From assembly GCA_028710895.1 (NCBI GenBank), contig JAQTTH010000001.1, forward strand, positions 281,876 to 345,875: a stretch of 64,000 nucleotides of DNA, written 5' to 3'. This document shows, in pieces, positions 35,000-44,197 of this stretch; within the stretch, counting starts at the first letter, position 1, and every line of letters starts with the position of its first letter. This DNA comes from Paludibacter sp. (lineage in GTDB: Bacteria > Bacteroidota > Bacteroidia > Bacteroidales > Paludibacteraceae). A program made the position numbers and the translations under genes. The notes beneath the pieces are model-generated. The model was not told where the DNA came from. It did no database searches and saw nothing but the letters and a program-made list of their open reading frames with translations.

Positions 35000-36262
35000 A
35001 TGAAAGCAGAAATTCTCGACAAACTCCAAACGCTGGCTGAATCGGCAAAGTACGATGTATCGTGTGCATCCAGTGGCACTACGCGGAAAAATACACCGGG
35101 TGGTATTGGAAGTACCAGCGGTTGGGGAATCTGCCACAGCTTTACAGAAGACGGTCGCTGCGTGTCGCTTCTCAAAATTATGCTAACGAATTACTGCATT
35201 TACGATTGCGCTTACTGCATCAACCGCCGCAGCAACGACCTGAAACGTGCCACCTTTGCCGTGGACGAACTGGTGGAGCTAACCATCGAGTTTTACCGTC
35301 GCAATTATATTGAAGGTTTGTTTTTGAGTTCGGGCGTTATCAACACACCCGACTACACCATGGAACGCATGGTAAGGGTAATAAAAGAACTTCGAACCGT
35401 TCATAAGTTCAATGGCTACATCCACATGAAAAGCATTCCGGGAGCGAGTCAGCAATTGGTTCACGAAGCCGGATTGTATGCCGACCGTCTGAGTGTAAAC
35501 ATTGAAATTCCTACCGAACAAAACCTGAAAATGCTGGCACCCGAAAAAGATCACGAAAGCGTTTATAAACCCATGTTGTATATCCAGCAAGGTGTGTTGG
35601 AAAGTACTGAGGAACGTCAGAAGCATCGTTCGGCTCCACGCTTTGCTCCTGCCGGACAAAGTACGCAAATGATTATCGGCGCCACCGACGAAACCGACAA
35701 ACAAATTTTGTTTACATCGGCAGCACTTTATAATCGACCCAGCATGAAGCGCGTCTATTATTCGGGCTACATCCCTGTCAATTCATACGATAGCCGGTTG
35801 CCGGTAGTGAAACAGGCTCCGTTGGTTCGCGAAAACCGACTGTATCAGGCGGATTGGTTGCTTCGTTTCTATGAATTTAAGGTAGATGAAATCGTGGATG
35901 ATAAAAATCCTGATTTGGATTTGGAAATTGATCCGAAACTGGCATGGGCATTGCGTCACCCCGAGCACTTTCCGGTAGATGTAAACAAAGCTGATTACAG
36001 CATGATTCTCCGCATTCCGGGTATCGGTGTAAAATCGGCTAAGCTAATCATCATGTCGCGCCGATATGCCCGATTGAAATCGGTTGATTTAAAGAAAATG
36101 GGAATTGTTATGAAAAAAGCACAGTACTTTATTACCTGTAACGAGCTGGCTGTACAAAATGTAAGTGAATCGTCGCCCGAATATGTTCGCAAAGTGCTTA
36201 CAGAAAAAAAACTACCCAAAGGAGCTCCCGATCCAAACCAGTTGATGTTGATATTTGATTGA
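35000..36262 (+). CDS. Putative DNA modification/repair radical SAM protein (TIGR03916-type)
   Basis: 420 residues from the ATG; a TTG three codons upstream overlaps a promoter-like TTACTTTG and is rejected. The 4Fe-4S/SAM motif is C-x3-C-x2-C in NYCIYDCAYC (about residues 68-77). Extra Cys lie before it (VSCASSG, GICHSF, GRC). GLFLSSGVINTPDYTMERMV follows, and a helix-hairpin-helix near the C-terminus (LRIPGIGVKSAKLIIMSRR, about 334-352) points to nucleic-acid contact. The family is named from its constant link to the gene that follows and often to a uracil-DNA glycosylase; its reaction is not known to me. Confidence 0.92.
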   Translation: MKAEILDKLQTLAESAKYDVSCASSGTTRKNTPGGIGSTSGWGICHSFTEDGRCVSLLKIMLTNYCIYDCAYCINRRSNDLKRATFAVDELVELTIEFYRRNYIEGLFLSSGVINTPDYTMERMVRVIKELRTVHKFNGYIHMKSIPGASQQLVHEAGLYADRLSVNIEIPTEQNLKMLAPEKDHESVYKPMLYIQQGVLESTEERQKHRSAPRFAPAGQSTQMIIGATDETDKQILFTSAALYNRPSMKRVYYSGYIPVNSYDSRLPVVKQAPLVRENRLYQADWLLRFYEFKVDEIVDDKNPDLDLEIDPKLAWALRHPEHFPVDVNKADYSMILRIPGIGVKSAKLIIMSRRYARLKSVDLKKMGIVMKKAQYFITCNELAVQNVSESSPEYVRKVLTEKKLPKGAPDPNQLMLIFD

Positions 36263-36284
36263 TGCTTCAACTCTTGGACACATA

Positions 36285-36346
36285 ATTACATCAACATATC
36301 ATCACATCATCACATTATCATATCATCACATCATTACATCAACACA
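36285..36346. repeat. Degenerate CATCACAT-type microsatellite
   Basis: About 60 bp made almost only of imperfect copies of 'atcatcac/atcaacat' words, ending directly at the TTG start of the DUF4130 gene. It occupies the ribosome-binding region, leaving no Shine-Dalgarno sequence. Confidence 0.75.
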
Positions 36347-37108
36347 TTGATTATCTTCCACTACGATAAAACCCTCGAAGGCTTACTTACAGCTGTATTT
36401 GATGCCTATAACCGGAAAACCTTTCCCGATAAATTACTGGGATTGAATCAACCGGAACCCTTGTTTGTGGAGGAGAGTTACATTGTATTGACACAGGAAG
36501 ATAAATCCGCACGAGTTTGGAAAGGTCTGGAGCAAACGCTGGAACCCAACTCACTCAATATGATTACCTATGTGTGGCTTTCGGAGTTACCGGGTAGCGA
36601 CGAATTGATTTTTCGGTATATTCGTAAAGCTTTTGACAGTAAAAAATCCATTGAAACAAACTATGCCGACGACGATGTGTTGCAAATGCAAAAGCTGGCT
36701 CAAAAGGTAAATAAGGAAAAACACAGGCTGATAGAATTTGTACGCTTTCAGAAAGCTGCCGATGATATTTTCTTTGCACCCGTTTCGCCCGATCACAATG
36801 CATTGCCATTGACCCTGGAGCATTTTAAAGACCGTTTTGCCGACCAGAAATGGGTGATTTACGACACTAAACGCAATTATGGCTTTTACTACGACATGAA
36901 AAACATTACCGAAATGACACTCGACAGCACCGACCTGTTCCCCAAAGGCAAATTGGACGAGAACCTGATGGCAGAAGACGAAAAACTCTATCAGGACTTG
37001 TGGAAAGGCTATTTTAAATCAATGACCATCAAGGAACGCATAAACCCCAAACTACACCGACAACACTTGCCTAAACGATATTGGAAGTATCTGACGGAGA
37101 AACAGTGA
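36347..37108 (+). CDS. DUF4130 / TIGR03915-type putative DNA repair protein
   Basis: 253 residues starting with TTG; the resulting MIIFHYDKTLEGLLTAVFDAY is how this family begins, so no downstream ATG is preferred. The C-terminal block DIFFAPVSPDHNALPLTLEHF with DQKWVIYDTKRNYGFYYD is conserved. It always accompanies the radical SAM protein upstream (85 bp away here); in many bacteria a uracil-DNA glycosylase domain is fused to it, but not in this copy. Biochemical role unproven. Ends before a terminator. Confidence 0.9.
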   Translation: MIIFHYDKTLEGLLTAVFDAYNRKTFPDKLLGLNQPEPLFVEESYIVLTQEDKSARVWKGLEQTLEPNSLNMITYVWLSELPGSDELIFRYIRKAFDSKKSIETNYADDDVLQMQKLAQKVNKEKHRLIEFVRFQKAADDIFFAPVSPDHNALPLTLEHFKDRFADQKWVIYDTKRNYGFYYDMKNITEMTLDSTDLFPKGKLDENLMAEDEKLYQDLWKGYFKSMTIKERINPKLHRQHLPKRYWKYLTEKQ

Positions 37109-37172
37109 TTGTAATCTCACAATATGACTGCTTTGCTGATATTGCTTGCAAAAAACCTGTCCAAATAAAAAC

Positions 37173-37205
37173 GCGAACCGATTTGTTTCGGTTCGCATTT
37201 TTTTT
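37173..37205 (+). terminator. Terminator after the DUF4130 gene
   Basis: 9-bp GC-rich stem (37173-37181 with 37188-37196) with a 6-nt loop and eight T. The reverse strand also reads into T, so it may serve the convergent amidase gene too. Confidence 0.85.
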
Positions 37206-37222
37206 ATTCAAGCAAGGTATTT

Positions 37223-39118
37223 TTATTTCTTGATTACTTTCCTTTGATAGTTTACTCCATTATTTGATAGTCTAACAATATACATTCCAACAGGATAAGA
37301 ACTCAAATCTAAGCTTATCTTTTTCCCAATATTCTCATATGTGGAAACGTAAATTGACATACCAAGATGATTAAAAATCTCAATCTTACATTTATCTCCT
37401 AAGGTTTCAATTTCTGATATTTCAAATTTGCCTGTTGTTGGATTTGGGTAAATCTTTATTTTGCCGGAAGCAGAAACGTCTTCAACATCTGCCGAAGTAT
37501 GTGAAACACAAACTCGAAAACCACCATTACCAATTGTAGGTTGAGAAGCACCAAAATCATAAATTCTAATCCAGTATGTTTGACCAACAATAAGACCAGA
37601 AACTGTTAGATTCACATTCCCATACCCAGTAGGATCTAAACAACCTATTTCATTAAGATCATAACAACTTGTACCTTTATAAACAACGACAACTGCGTCT
37701 AATCCAGAGCTTGTTGGAACATTTGGTTCAACAGCGATTATTGCCGAGGTTGTTGCTGCAATAAATTTATAGAATACGCCGTATTGAGTTGAACTCTTTC
37801 CATTACATGATGGTAAATTAGGAAATCCATCATCAGTGGCATAATCAATAGTCCCATAAGTATAACTGCAAGTGGTATTATCAGTTAACAATATTGCATT
37901 TGCACAGTTATCATTAGACGGTGGAGTGCCACTCACAGAACTACCTACTATTTTATTTTTTGTGTCTGTCCTTATAGTTGATAATAGGTTGTAGAGATTA
38001 TTCCCGGGGCAAGTATCAGTTGGTTTAACATCTCTATGCCCACATATTCTCGGCAAATATAATGTACTTGTTCCATCTTGACTTAGAATATTTGCACTGG
38101 AAGTTGGGTCATAACCACGCCAATTAAACCACCAAGCTAACAATTCTTCTAATTTCGATAATTGTATAGAGGTTGAGGTTGTTACATCTGTGTTTCCTAA
38201 AAAACAAATGCCTATAGATTTACTATTCGAAGATTCTGCATGAGCACCTTGTATATCCTGAGATTGATTATCTGGGTTATACCTCCCTTGAAAAATATTC
38301 CCAAACTTATCAATAAGATAATTATATGCAATATCATCCCAACCTTTAGTATTTACATGATAATCCCAATAACTTCTAACAACCGCATAACCATCTGAAT
38401 ATGTATCTGGACTTGCACCATGATGCATAATTACATGGGTTGGAGTAATCACTTTAGGTGTGAATGTTGGATTATTACATGCACCTATACCATTACACCA
38501 ATCAGACCTAGGTATAATTACAGGTTGGGGACAACCATGTATTTCTGTTGGTGATTTAAATCTTAAAGTATCATTTGATAATGCGTATTTGTTATTTTTC
38601 TTTGAACTTTCATTTAACATGTTCACAAAATCAATTCTTACATATTTAATTTTCTCTCCATTAGGAGCATACAACATAATTTCACAATTATCATGCAATA
38701 TAGAATCATCAATAAAAATAATATCACTCCAATAAAGATTAGTAGGAGTCTCTGCGGGAGATGTTATACCTGAATTATCCTTCCAATCAGTCCATTGATT
38801 ATCATTTAATTTTGTTCTATATTTCAGAATAAAATCTTTGGGGTTTATGTTCTTATTATCACACAACCAACCTACCCCAAAAAAAGAAAATGATATTGGC
38901 ACTTTAATCCTAAAAGAATAAAATCCCTCATTATTCGATTGAAGATTATTATCCCAAATAATAATGGCAGAAGGTGTATTTCTTTTTACACTATCATTAA
39001 TTATTTGTGATGGTATAGGATTAATATCATTTTCGTTATATCGAAACTTCTCGAATCTTTGAGCATTTGCAAAGATAGAAAAAGAAAAAATTAAAATTAA
39101 AATGATTTTTGTTTTCAT
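37223..39118 (-). CDS. T9SS-exported N-acetylmuramoyl-L-alanine amidase (PGRP/Amidase_2)
   Basis: 631 residues from the ATG that opens a clean signal peptide (KTKIILILIFSFSIFANAQ); the 27-codon longer frame overlaps the preceding gene and is rejected. Amidase core about 190-400: H232 in VIMHHGAS, H361 in CGHRDV and C370 in TDTCPG are the expected zinc ligands. A second domain (about 405-545) resembles a secreted beta-sandwich with Cys pairs. The last 75 residues are a T9SS sorting domain (KIYPNPTTGKFEISE). Cleaves peptidoglycan outside the cell, possibly of competitors or for turnover (inferred). Follows the propeller-LRR gene by 46 bp. Confidence 0.93.
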   Translation of the reverse strand: MKTKIILILIFSFSIFANAQRFEKFRYNENDINPIPSQIINDSVKRNTPSAIIIWDNNLQSNNEGFYSFRIKVPISFSFFGVGWLCDNKNINPKDFILKYRTKLNDNQWTDWKDNSGITSPAETPTNLYWSDIIFIDDSILHDNCEIMLYAPNGEKIKYVRIDFVNMLNESSKKNNKYALSNDTLRFKSPTEIHGCPQPVIIPRSDWCNGIGACNNPTFTPKVITPTHVIMHHGASPDTYSDGYAVVRSYWDYHVNTKGWDDIAYNYLIDKFGNIFQGRYNPDNQSQDIQGAHAESSNSKSIGICFLGNTDVTTSTSIQLSKLEELLAWWFNWRGYDPTSSANILSQDGTSTLYLPRICGHRDVKPTDTCPGNNLYNLLSTIRTDTKNKIVGSSVSGTPPSNDNCANAILLTDNTTCSYTYGTIDYATDDGFPNLPSCNGKSSTQYGVFYKFIAATTSAIIAVEPNVPTSSGLDAVVVVYKGTSCYDLNEIGCLDPTGYGNVNLTVSGLIVGQTYWIRIYDFGASQPTIGNGGFRVCVSHTSADVEDVSASGKIKIYPNPTTGKFEISEIETLGDKCKIEIFNHLGMSIYVSTYENIGKKISLDLSSYPVGMYIVRLSNNGVNYQRKVIKK

Positions 39119-39164
39119 GGCTATCAATATTTTAATTATTTTTTGATTTCTAAGTATAATATGA

Positions 39165-42100
39165 TTACAACTTCTGAACTTTACGTACCACAGAACCATT
39201 CAATGTCTTTAAATGAACAATATACAAACCTTGTGGTAAGTTACTAATATCTATTGACTCATTATTATTAATTCCTTTTGTCAATAACAGATTACCAGAA
39301 ACATCGTACAACTTGAATGTAGCTATGCCTTCTATGCCTTCAATACGAAAATCATCTGTTACAGGGTTTGGATAAACAATTAATCCATTTGTTTCAGGGA
39401 CTTCTGAGACTGCATTCACTTTAGTATGAACTTCTAATGTTATCGGATTACTTGTTAAGGTAAGTTCAGTTGCTTTTGTATTGGTAATTTGACAAGTGTA
39501 TTTTCCTGCATCTTTAGAAGCTACATACGGAATTACATACTCAGTTGCAGTGGCACCTGTAATACTTACACCATTGTAACACCACTGATAAATATTGTTA
39601 TTACCATTTGTAGTGACTGAGATTTTGAATTCTTCACCTAAATTTCTATTCATTGTATCTAACTTACCAATTGAAGCTTGAGGAGAGTATCTAAAAATAC
39701 TTTGTGGAACACCTATATTAGGTTCGATATCTCCAAAGTTCAACATGTTGTTATCAATTAATAAATTTTTAAGACTTACCAAAGATGATAAATCAGGTAA
39801 ACCAGATATTTTGTTATAGCTAAGATTCAATGTTTGCAAATTCTTTAATGCAGACCAACTATCAGGTAAAATTCCAGTAAGTAGATTATCGTTTAAAGTT
39901 AAATACATTAGCTTAGCTAAGCTTGACCAGCTCGAAGGAAGAGTTCCTGATAATTTATTACCAGAAAGATATAAAACCTGTAAATTAGCTAAAGAAGACC
40001 AACTCGAAGGAAGTGTACCTGATAATTGATTGTAATAACTAAAATCCAACGTTTTCAAATTTTTTAAAGATGACCAGCTATCAGGCAGAGATCCTGTAAG
40101 ATTATTATATCCAAGATACAATTCCGTTAGATTTGCTAAAGAGGACCAACTCGAAGGTAAAGTTCCTGTAAGTTGATTATTCGGTGCAGCTAAAATCCTT
40201 AGGTTGACCAAAGTTGACCAATCTGAAGGTAGTGTCCCTGATAATTGATTACTATAAAGATATAAATACTGCAAATTCACTAAAGAAGACCAACTTGAAG
40301 GAAGTGTACCTGTGAATTGATTTCCGGTAAGATCTATTGTTTGTAGATTTACTAAAGCAGACCAATTTTCAGGAAGCAAACCAGATAATTTATTTCTAGC
40401 GAAACTCAACTCACTGATTTCAGTTAGATTTGAGAGCTCAATCGGAATAGACCCAACTAAACCTGCAGAAGGAGTAGAGGTACTTCCCATATTCAATTTA
40501 ACTACTCTTCCCTCTTCAAAAGTGATACCCTCCCACGTTTCGAGTGGACCGGTTAACCAATTTGCTTTTTTAGTCCAATTTGTACCATTTGTTGAATTAT
40601 ATAATGCTACAAGTGCCAAAGAATCTTGTTGAATTAATTTTTGATCGTAATTCATTTCGCTTAATGGACGCTTCCATACACCTTCATAGGGAGTTCCAGC
40701 AAAAATATTACCTCCATAAATTCCAAGGGAACCAATCCCTTTCGTTCTGGTTAACCCTTTATCTACTTTATACCAACTTGCTCCGTTATTTCGAGAGCGG
40801 AAAACATTACTTCTGGCAGAAGCATTACTAGCAAAAATATCAGTGCCAGACACTGTTAATGAACCTATTCCATATCCACTCAATCCTACAGAAATCCAAT
40901 TTTGTCCATTATCTGTTGAACGGAATACTCCATTTTGACCTGTACCTGCAAAAATATTATTTCCACAAACAGCTAAAGCCAAAATTTGTTTATCTATAAG
41001 TCCGATATTTACTTCGGACCAATTTTGACCATAATCCATTGACCGAAATATACCCCCACCGTATGTTCCAGCAAAAATATTGTTTCCACTGATAACTAAA
41101 GATGAAATTTTGTTATTTGTCAAACCATTATTTATTGCCGACCAAGTTTGCCCATTGTTTGTTGAGAGAAACAAACCACCATTGCCAGTCTCCGAATTAT
41201 AGGTTCCAACAAAAATATTATTTCCAGTTATTGCTAGCGCTGAAATCCAACGATAAATTAGCCCAATTCCATTATTTACAGGCGTCCAAGTTTGACCATT
41301 ATTAGTTGAAAGAAATATCCCTCCACCATTTGTTCCAGCAAAAATATTATTCCCACTTACTGCCAAATCAGTAACTTTGACATTTGTCAAGCCAGCATTC
41401 ATAATTGACCAATTTTCACCATTGTCAGTCGATAATGATACTCCCCCACTGCCTCCAACAAAGATATTATTACCACTAAAGGCAAATGACCCAACACCTC
41501 CATTTTTTATTCCGATGTTTACAGCAGACCAACTTTGACCATCGTTAGCAGAAGAAAAGATACCCCCACCATTTGTGCCTGCAAAGATATTGCTTCCTGA
41601 AATATATAAAGATTCAATATCATTTGCTAATCCCGAACTTACTCTCGTCCAACTTTCTCCGTTATTTGTTGATACAAACACACCACCATCAGATACCATA
41701 CCTGTAAAAAAATTAAACATCGAATAGGTTCCAGCAAAAATTTTATTCCCACTACTAACCAGAGACTTAACTCCTTTAGCAGTAAAACCTGTATTCACTG
41801 GAGACCAGTTTTGACCATTATCAGTCGAACGGAATACTCCACTTCCCCATGTTCCGGCAAAGATACTGGTTCCACAGACAGTTAACGAACTAACATTTAA
41901 ATCGGTCAATCCATTATTCACTAAAGACCAATTTTGTCCATTATTTGTTGAGACAAATATCCCTACACCATAGCTCGCTGCAAAAATACTATTTCCAGAA
42001 ACTGCTAAAAAGCCAATATTTTTTGTAGTTAGTCCTGCATTTGCTTCTGACCAATTTTGTCCATTATCAGATGAGATATAAACTCCGCCATCACCAGCTG

Positions 42101-42521
42101 CAAATAGATTATTTCCACCAACTGCTAAATCTACTACATATTGTCCAGTTAATCCTATATTAGATGTAGCCCAGCTTTGTCCATTGTCAGAAGAAACATA
42201 CATTCTGCCACCTTGCCAAGCTCCAGCAAATATCTTACTTCCAATAACAGCAAAGGATGTAATATCTGCAGGTTGATCCTTGATAATTCCATTGCCAAGA
42301 CCAATAGGGTATGTTAATCCATTATTAGATATTGACCAACTTTGTCCATTATTTGATGAATGATATATTCCTCCATTTACTACTCCCGCAAAAATATTAG
42401 AATCTTTTGATACTATGCATCTGACTATTCCGCCTTCAGGTCCATTGGTTTGCTTCCATTGTGCATTTGTATTAATTAATATTGAAAGTAAAACCATCAA
42501 AACAAATATTACCTTTTTCAT
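39165..42521 (-). CDS. T9SS-exported beta-propeller and leucine-rich-repeat protein
   Basis: 1118 residues. Signal peptide about 1-20. Residues about 25-620 contain 13 Asp-box/BNR-like units (for example STNNGQNWSLVNNGL), spaced 45-55 residues, with GNNIFAGTxGGGIF between them: one or two beta-propellers. Residues about 650-945 hold nine or ten 24-residue leucine-rich repeats of the plant type (LxxLxLxxNxLSGTLPSSW). Then an Ig-like domain (about 945-1035) and a T9SS sorting domain (VYPNPVTDDFRIEG to the end). No catalytic motif seen. Probably a surface binding protein. Sits in front of a peptidoglycan amidase gene. Confidence 0.92.
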   Translation of the reverse strand: MKKVIFVLMVLLSILINTNAQWKQTNGPEGGIVRCIVSKDSNIFAGVVNGGIYHSSNNGQSWSISNNGLTYPIGLGNGIIKDQPADITSFAVIGSKIFAGAWQGGRMYVSSDNGQSWATSNIGLTGQYVVDLAVGGNNLFAAGDGGVYISSDNGQNWSEANAGLTTKNIGFLAVSGNSIFAASYGVGIFVSTNNGQNWSLVNNGLTDLNVSSLTVCGTSIFAGTWGSGVFRSTDNGQNWSPVNTGFTAKGVKSLVSSGNKIFAGTYSMFNFFTGMVSDGGVFVSTNNGESWTRVSSGLANDIESLYISGSNIFAGTNGGGIFSSANDGQSWSAVNIGIKNGGVGSFAFSGNNIFVGGSGGVSLSTDNGENWSIMNAGLTNVKVTDLAVSGNNIFAGTNGGGIFLSTNNGQTWTPVNNGIGLIYRWISALAITGNNIFVGTYNSETGNGGLFLSTNNGQTWSAINNGLTNNKISSLVISGNNIFAGTYGGGIFRSMDYGQNWSEVNIGLIDKQILALAVCGNNIFAGTGQNGVFRSTDNGQNWISVGLSGYGIGSLTVSGTDIFASNASARSNVFRSRNNGASWYKVDKGLTRTKGIGSLGIYGGNIFAGTPYEGVWKRPLSEMNYDQKLIQQDSLALVALYNSTNGTNWTKKANWLTGPLETWEGITFEEGRVVKLNMGSTSTPSAGLVGSIPIELSNLTEISELSFARNKLSGLLPENWSALVNLQTIDLTGNQFTGTLPSSWSSLVNLQYLYLYSNQLSGTLPSDWSTLVNLRILAAPNNQLTGTLPSSWSSLANLTELYLGYNNLTGSLPDSWSSLKNLKTLDFSYYNQLSGTLPSSWSSLANLQVLYLSGNKLSGTLPSSWSSLAKLMYLTLNDNLLTGILPDSWSALKNLQTLNLSYNKISGLPDLSSLVSLKNLLIDNNMLNFGDIEPNIGVPQSIFRYSPQASIGKLDTMNRNLGEEFKISVTTNGNNNIYQWCYNGVSITGATATEYVIPYVASKDAGKYTCQITNTKATELTLTSNPITLEVHTKVNAVSEVPETNGLIVYPNPVTDDFRIEGIEGIATFKLYDVSGNLLLTKGINNNESIDISNLPQGLYIVHLKTLNGSVVRKVQKL

Positions 42522-42644
42522 TTTCTGATATATTTATATTATTTCACAAAAAAAATCAAATCACTATTTCAATACATCCATTTACCTATTATTTAGCATC
42601 TACACACAATTTCCCAAAAAAACCTATTTATAAATCCTTTTGTA

Positions 42645-42680
42645 ACATGATAGCCCCACTTTCGAGCGGAGCTATCATGT
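42645..42680 (-). terminator. Hairpin after the DUF6261 gene
   Basis: 10-bp outer stem (42645-42654 with 42671-42680) and an inner stem closed by a TTCG loop. It lies 10 nt past the stop. No long T run follows on the minus strand, so it may protect the 3' end rather than terminate strongly. Confidence 0.55.
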
Positions 42681-42689
42681 TCAATTCAA

Positions 42690-43439
42690 TTAACCGGCAA
42701 CGCTTGTATCAGTTTTACCAGTATCTTTTTTCTTGTTTTCTGCACGGGTATCGGTAGCTCTCAGGGTACTGAGCGACGAAACGATAAGTGCGTTTAGTTC
42801 GTTGGTAAGTGCAGTGAGGTCAGCGCTTGGGGCAGCAATTTGTTGCAGTCCTACAAACTGGAACAAAGCACGCAGAGCAACCACCAATTCGGGGCGGGTT
42901 TCCACCACGGTAGGTTCGTTGGTAGCCGCGGCTACTTCTACAAATTGTTTAGCGGTGGCTTCAAAATCTTTCTGAGAATCGTCTACTTCGTCCAATAATT
43001 CACCGGCAGCTATCAAAGCCAGTTCGGCAGGATATTTAGTGCGTATTTCGGAAATGATGTTGTTTAATGCACCCGATTTAGCTTTGTAGCCCAAATGCTG
43101 AGCACTCCATCCGTGTTTCCGTATAACGTTTAACAAGGTATTAGCCGCATCGCTCCATCCTTCTTTACGGCGGGTAGATGCCGATTCGCAATACGAACGA
43201 AAGGCCATAAAAGCATCGTTACACATATCCGACTTAGCTGCCTGCAGCTTGGTAACCGGATTTTTCGATTCACGCTCCAATGCGCTTTGGAACGCATCGC
43301 ATTTTACACTGGCGTTATCGAGATAAGGAACAACAGATGGGAGTTGTAATCTCTTAGCATCAACCGTAGCGATGGCTCTACTCGCAAAAGTAAACAATTC
43401 AGCACCCGGAAACAACAAATAATTCACACTTGTAATCAT
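42690..43439 (-). CDS. DUF6261-family protein, unknown function
   Basis: 249 residues, alanine-rich and almost wholly helical, without signal peptide or membrane helix. N-terminal SVNYLLFPGAELFTFASRAIA, then DAFQSALERESKNPVTKLQAAKSD (read in parts) and a Lys/Asp-rich tail (ENKKKDTGKTDTSVAG). Resembles the DUF6261 proteins found as several copies in some Bacteroidales; assignment is recalled and function unknown. More GC-rich than its surroundings, which suggests either strong expression or transfer. Preceded by the 41-bp palindrome array. Confidence 0.82.
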   Translation of the reverse strand: MITSVNYLLFPGAELFTFASRAIATVDAKRLQLPSVVPYLDNASVKCDAFQSALERESKNPVTKLQAAKSDMCNDAFMAFRSYCESASTRRKEGWSDAANTLLNVIRKHGWSAQHLGYKAKSGALNNIISEIRTKYPAELALIAAGELLDEVDDSQKDFEATAKQFVEVAAATNEPTVVETRPELVVALRALFQFVGLQQIAAPSADLTALTNELNALIVSSLSTLRATDTRAENKKKDTGKTDTSVAG

Positions 43440-44197
43440 ACATTTTTCTGTTTAAAAATTAATATTGAGGTTATTTGTATCAAGCTTAGTTGCCTGATAA
43501 TATGTGTTTTATTATCAATAATAAATTCAAAAAGTATCGTAAATAGTGTTTATTTCCTGTCTGCGCTCCTGCAGATAAGAATTATACTGTATAATCTCTA
43601 TCTGCACAGCGGCAGATCAATATTATTCCACAAAATTCGGATCTGCACAGCCGCAAATCGATATTATTCCATAAAATCCGTATCTGCGCGGCGGCAGGTT
43701 ATTATTTTTCGGTTGAATAGTTGTCTGCACAGCAGCAGATGAGTATTTTATCGTAAAATAAGCCTCTGCACCTCCGCAGGTTTAAATTTTATTGTTTATT
43801 TTTTCTCCAGGTTTTTTCTACGCTTTGGAATTTTACATCAGCGAATGTAATTGCGATAGTTTGATTAATTCTATCCATAAAACGACGAATTTGGAAGTAA
43901 AACAAACAAAACAGAATACAAAATGAAATAAAAACCCGAATAAATGGGAGTTTCAAATCATAATTTAACGACCGTAAATATATGAAAGTTTTTTTGATAA
44001 AAACACACATTCAGAAAATATTTTTTGAGGTTTTTTATTGTTTCTTGTGAAACCCAGCAAATACGGGGGTTTTGAAGATTTTTGATAACAGAAAAAGCGT
44101 TTAACTGCTAACTGTTCTAAATCCGAATTTAAAATAGAGTCCTTGTAAACATAATGAGGTTTCGCAATTTATACATCGCGAAACCCAATCATTTGAC
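43440..44197. other. 800-bp intergenic region with array, otherwise no gene seen
   Basis: From the DUF6261 start outward: a promoter-like TACTTTTTG (minus strand, 43528-43536), the 41-bp palindrome array (43559-43781), then about 400 bp of AT-rich sequence. A 73-codon minus-strand frame (43789-44010) there has no recognisable domain, and I do not call it a gene. Confidence 0.6.
43559..43781. repeat. Six 18-bp palindromes at an exact 41-bp period
   Basis: Units start at 43559, 43600, 43641, 43682, 43723 and 43764. Each is a 6-bp inverted repeat (consensus ATCTGC, 6 nt, GCAGAT) with a GC-rich centre, separated by 23-bp AT-rich spacers. Spacers 2 and 3 agree at 19 of 23 positions; others keep a TATTATT-like core. 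It therefore arose by tandem duplication of a 41-bp unit whose palindrome has been kept while the spacer diverged. Confidence 0.95.

Noticed and set aside
36285-36346. CRISPR or operator array
   Set aside because: Short degenerate words without fixed period or palindrome; simple-sequence DNA.
42690-43439. DUF6261 gene as a mobile-element cargo
   Set aside because: It is somewhat more GC-rich than its flanks, but there is no transposase, target-site duplication or flanking inverted repeat.
43559-43781. CRISPR array
   Set aside because: The repeats are only 18 bp, imperfect and palindromic, and the 23-bp 'spacers' are related to each other (19 of 23 identical in one pair). No cas gene is in the window.
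43789-44010. 73-codon minus-strand open frame
   Set aside because: No recognisable domain, no ribosome-binding site or promoter box; upstream hydrophobic part is AT-rich noise.
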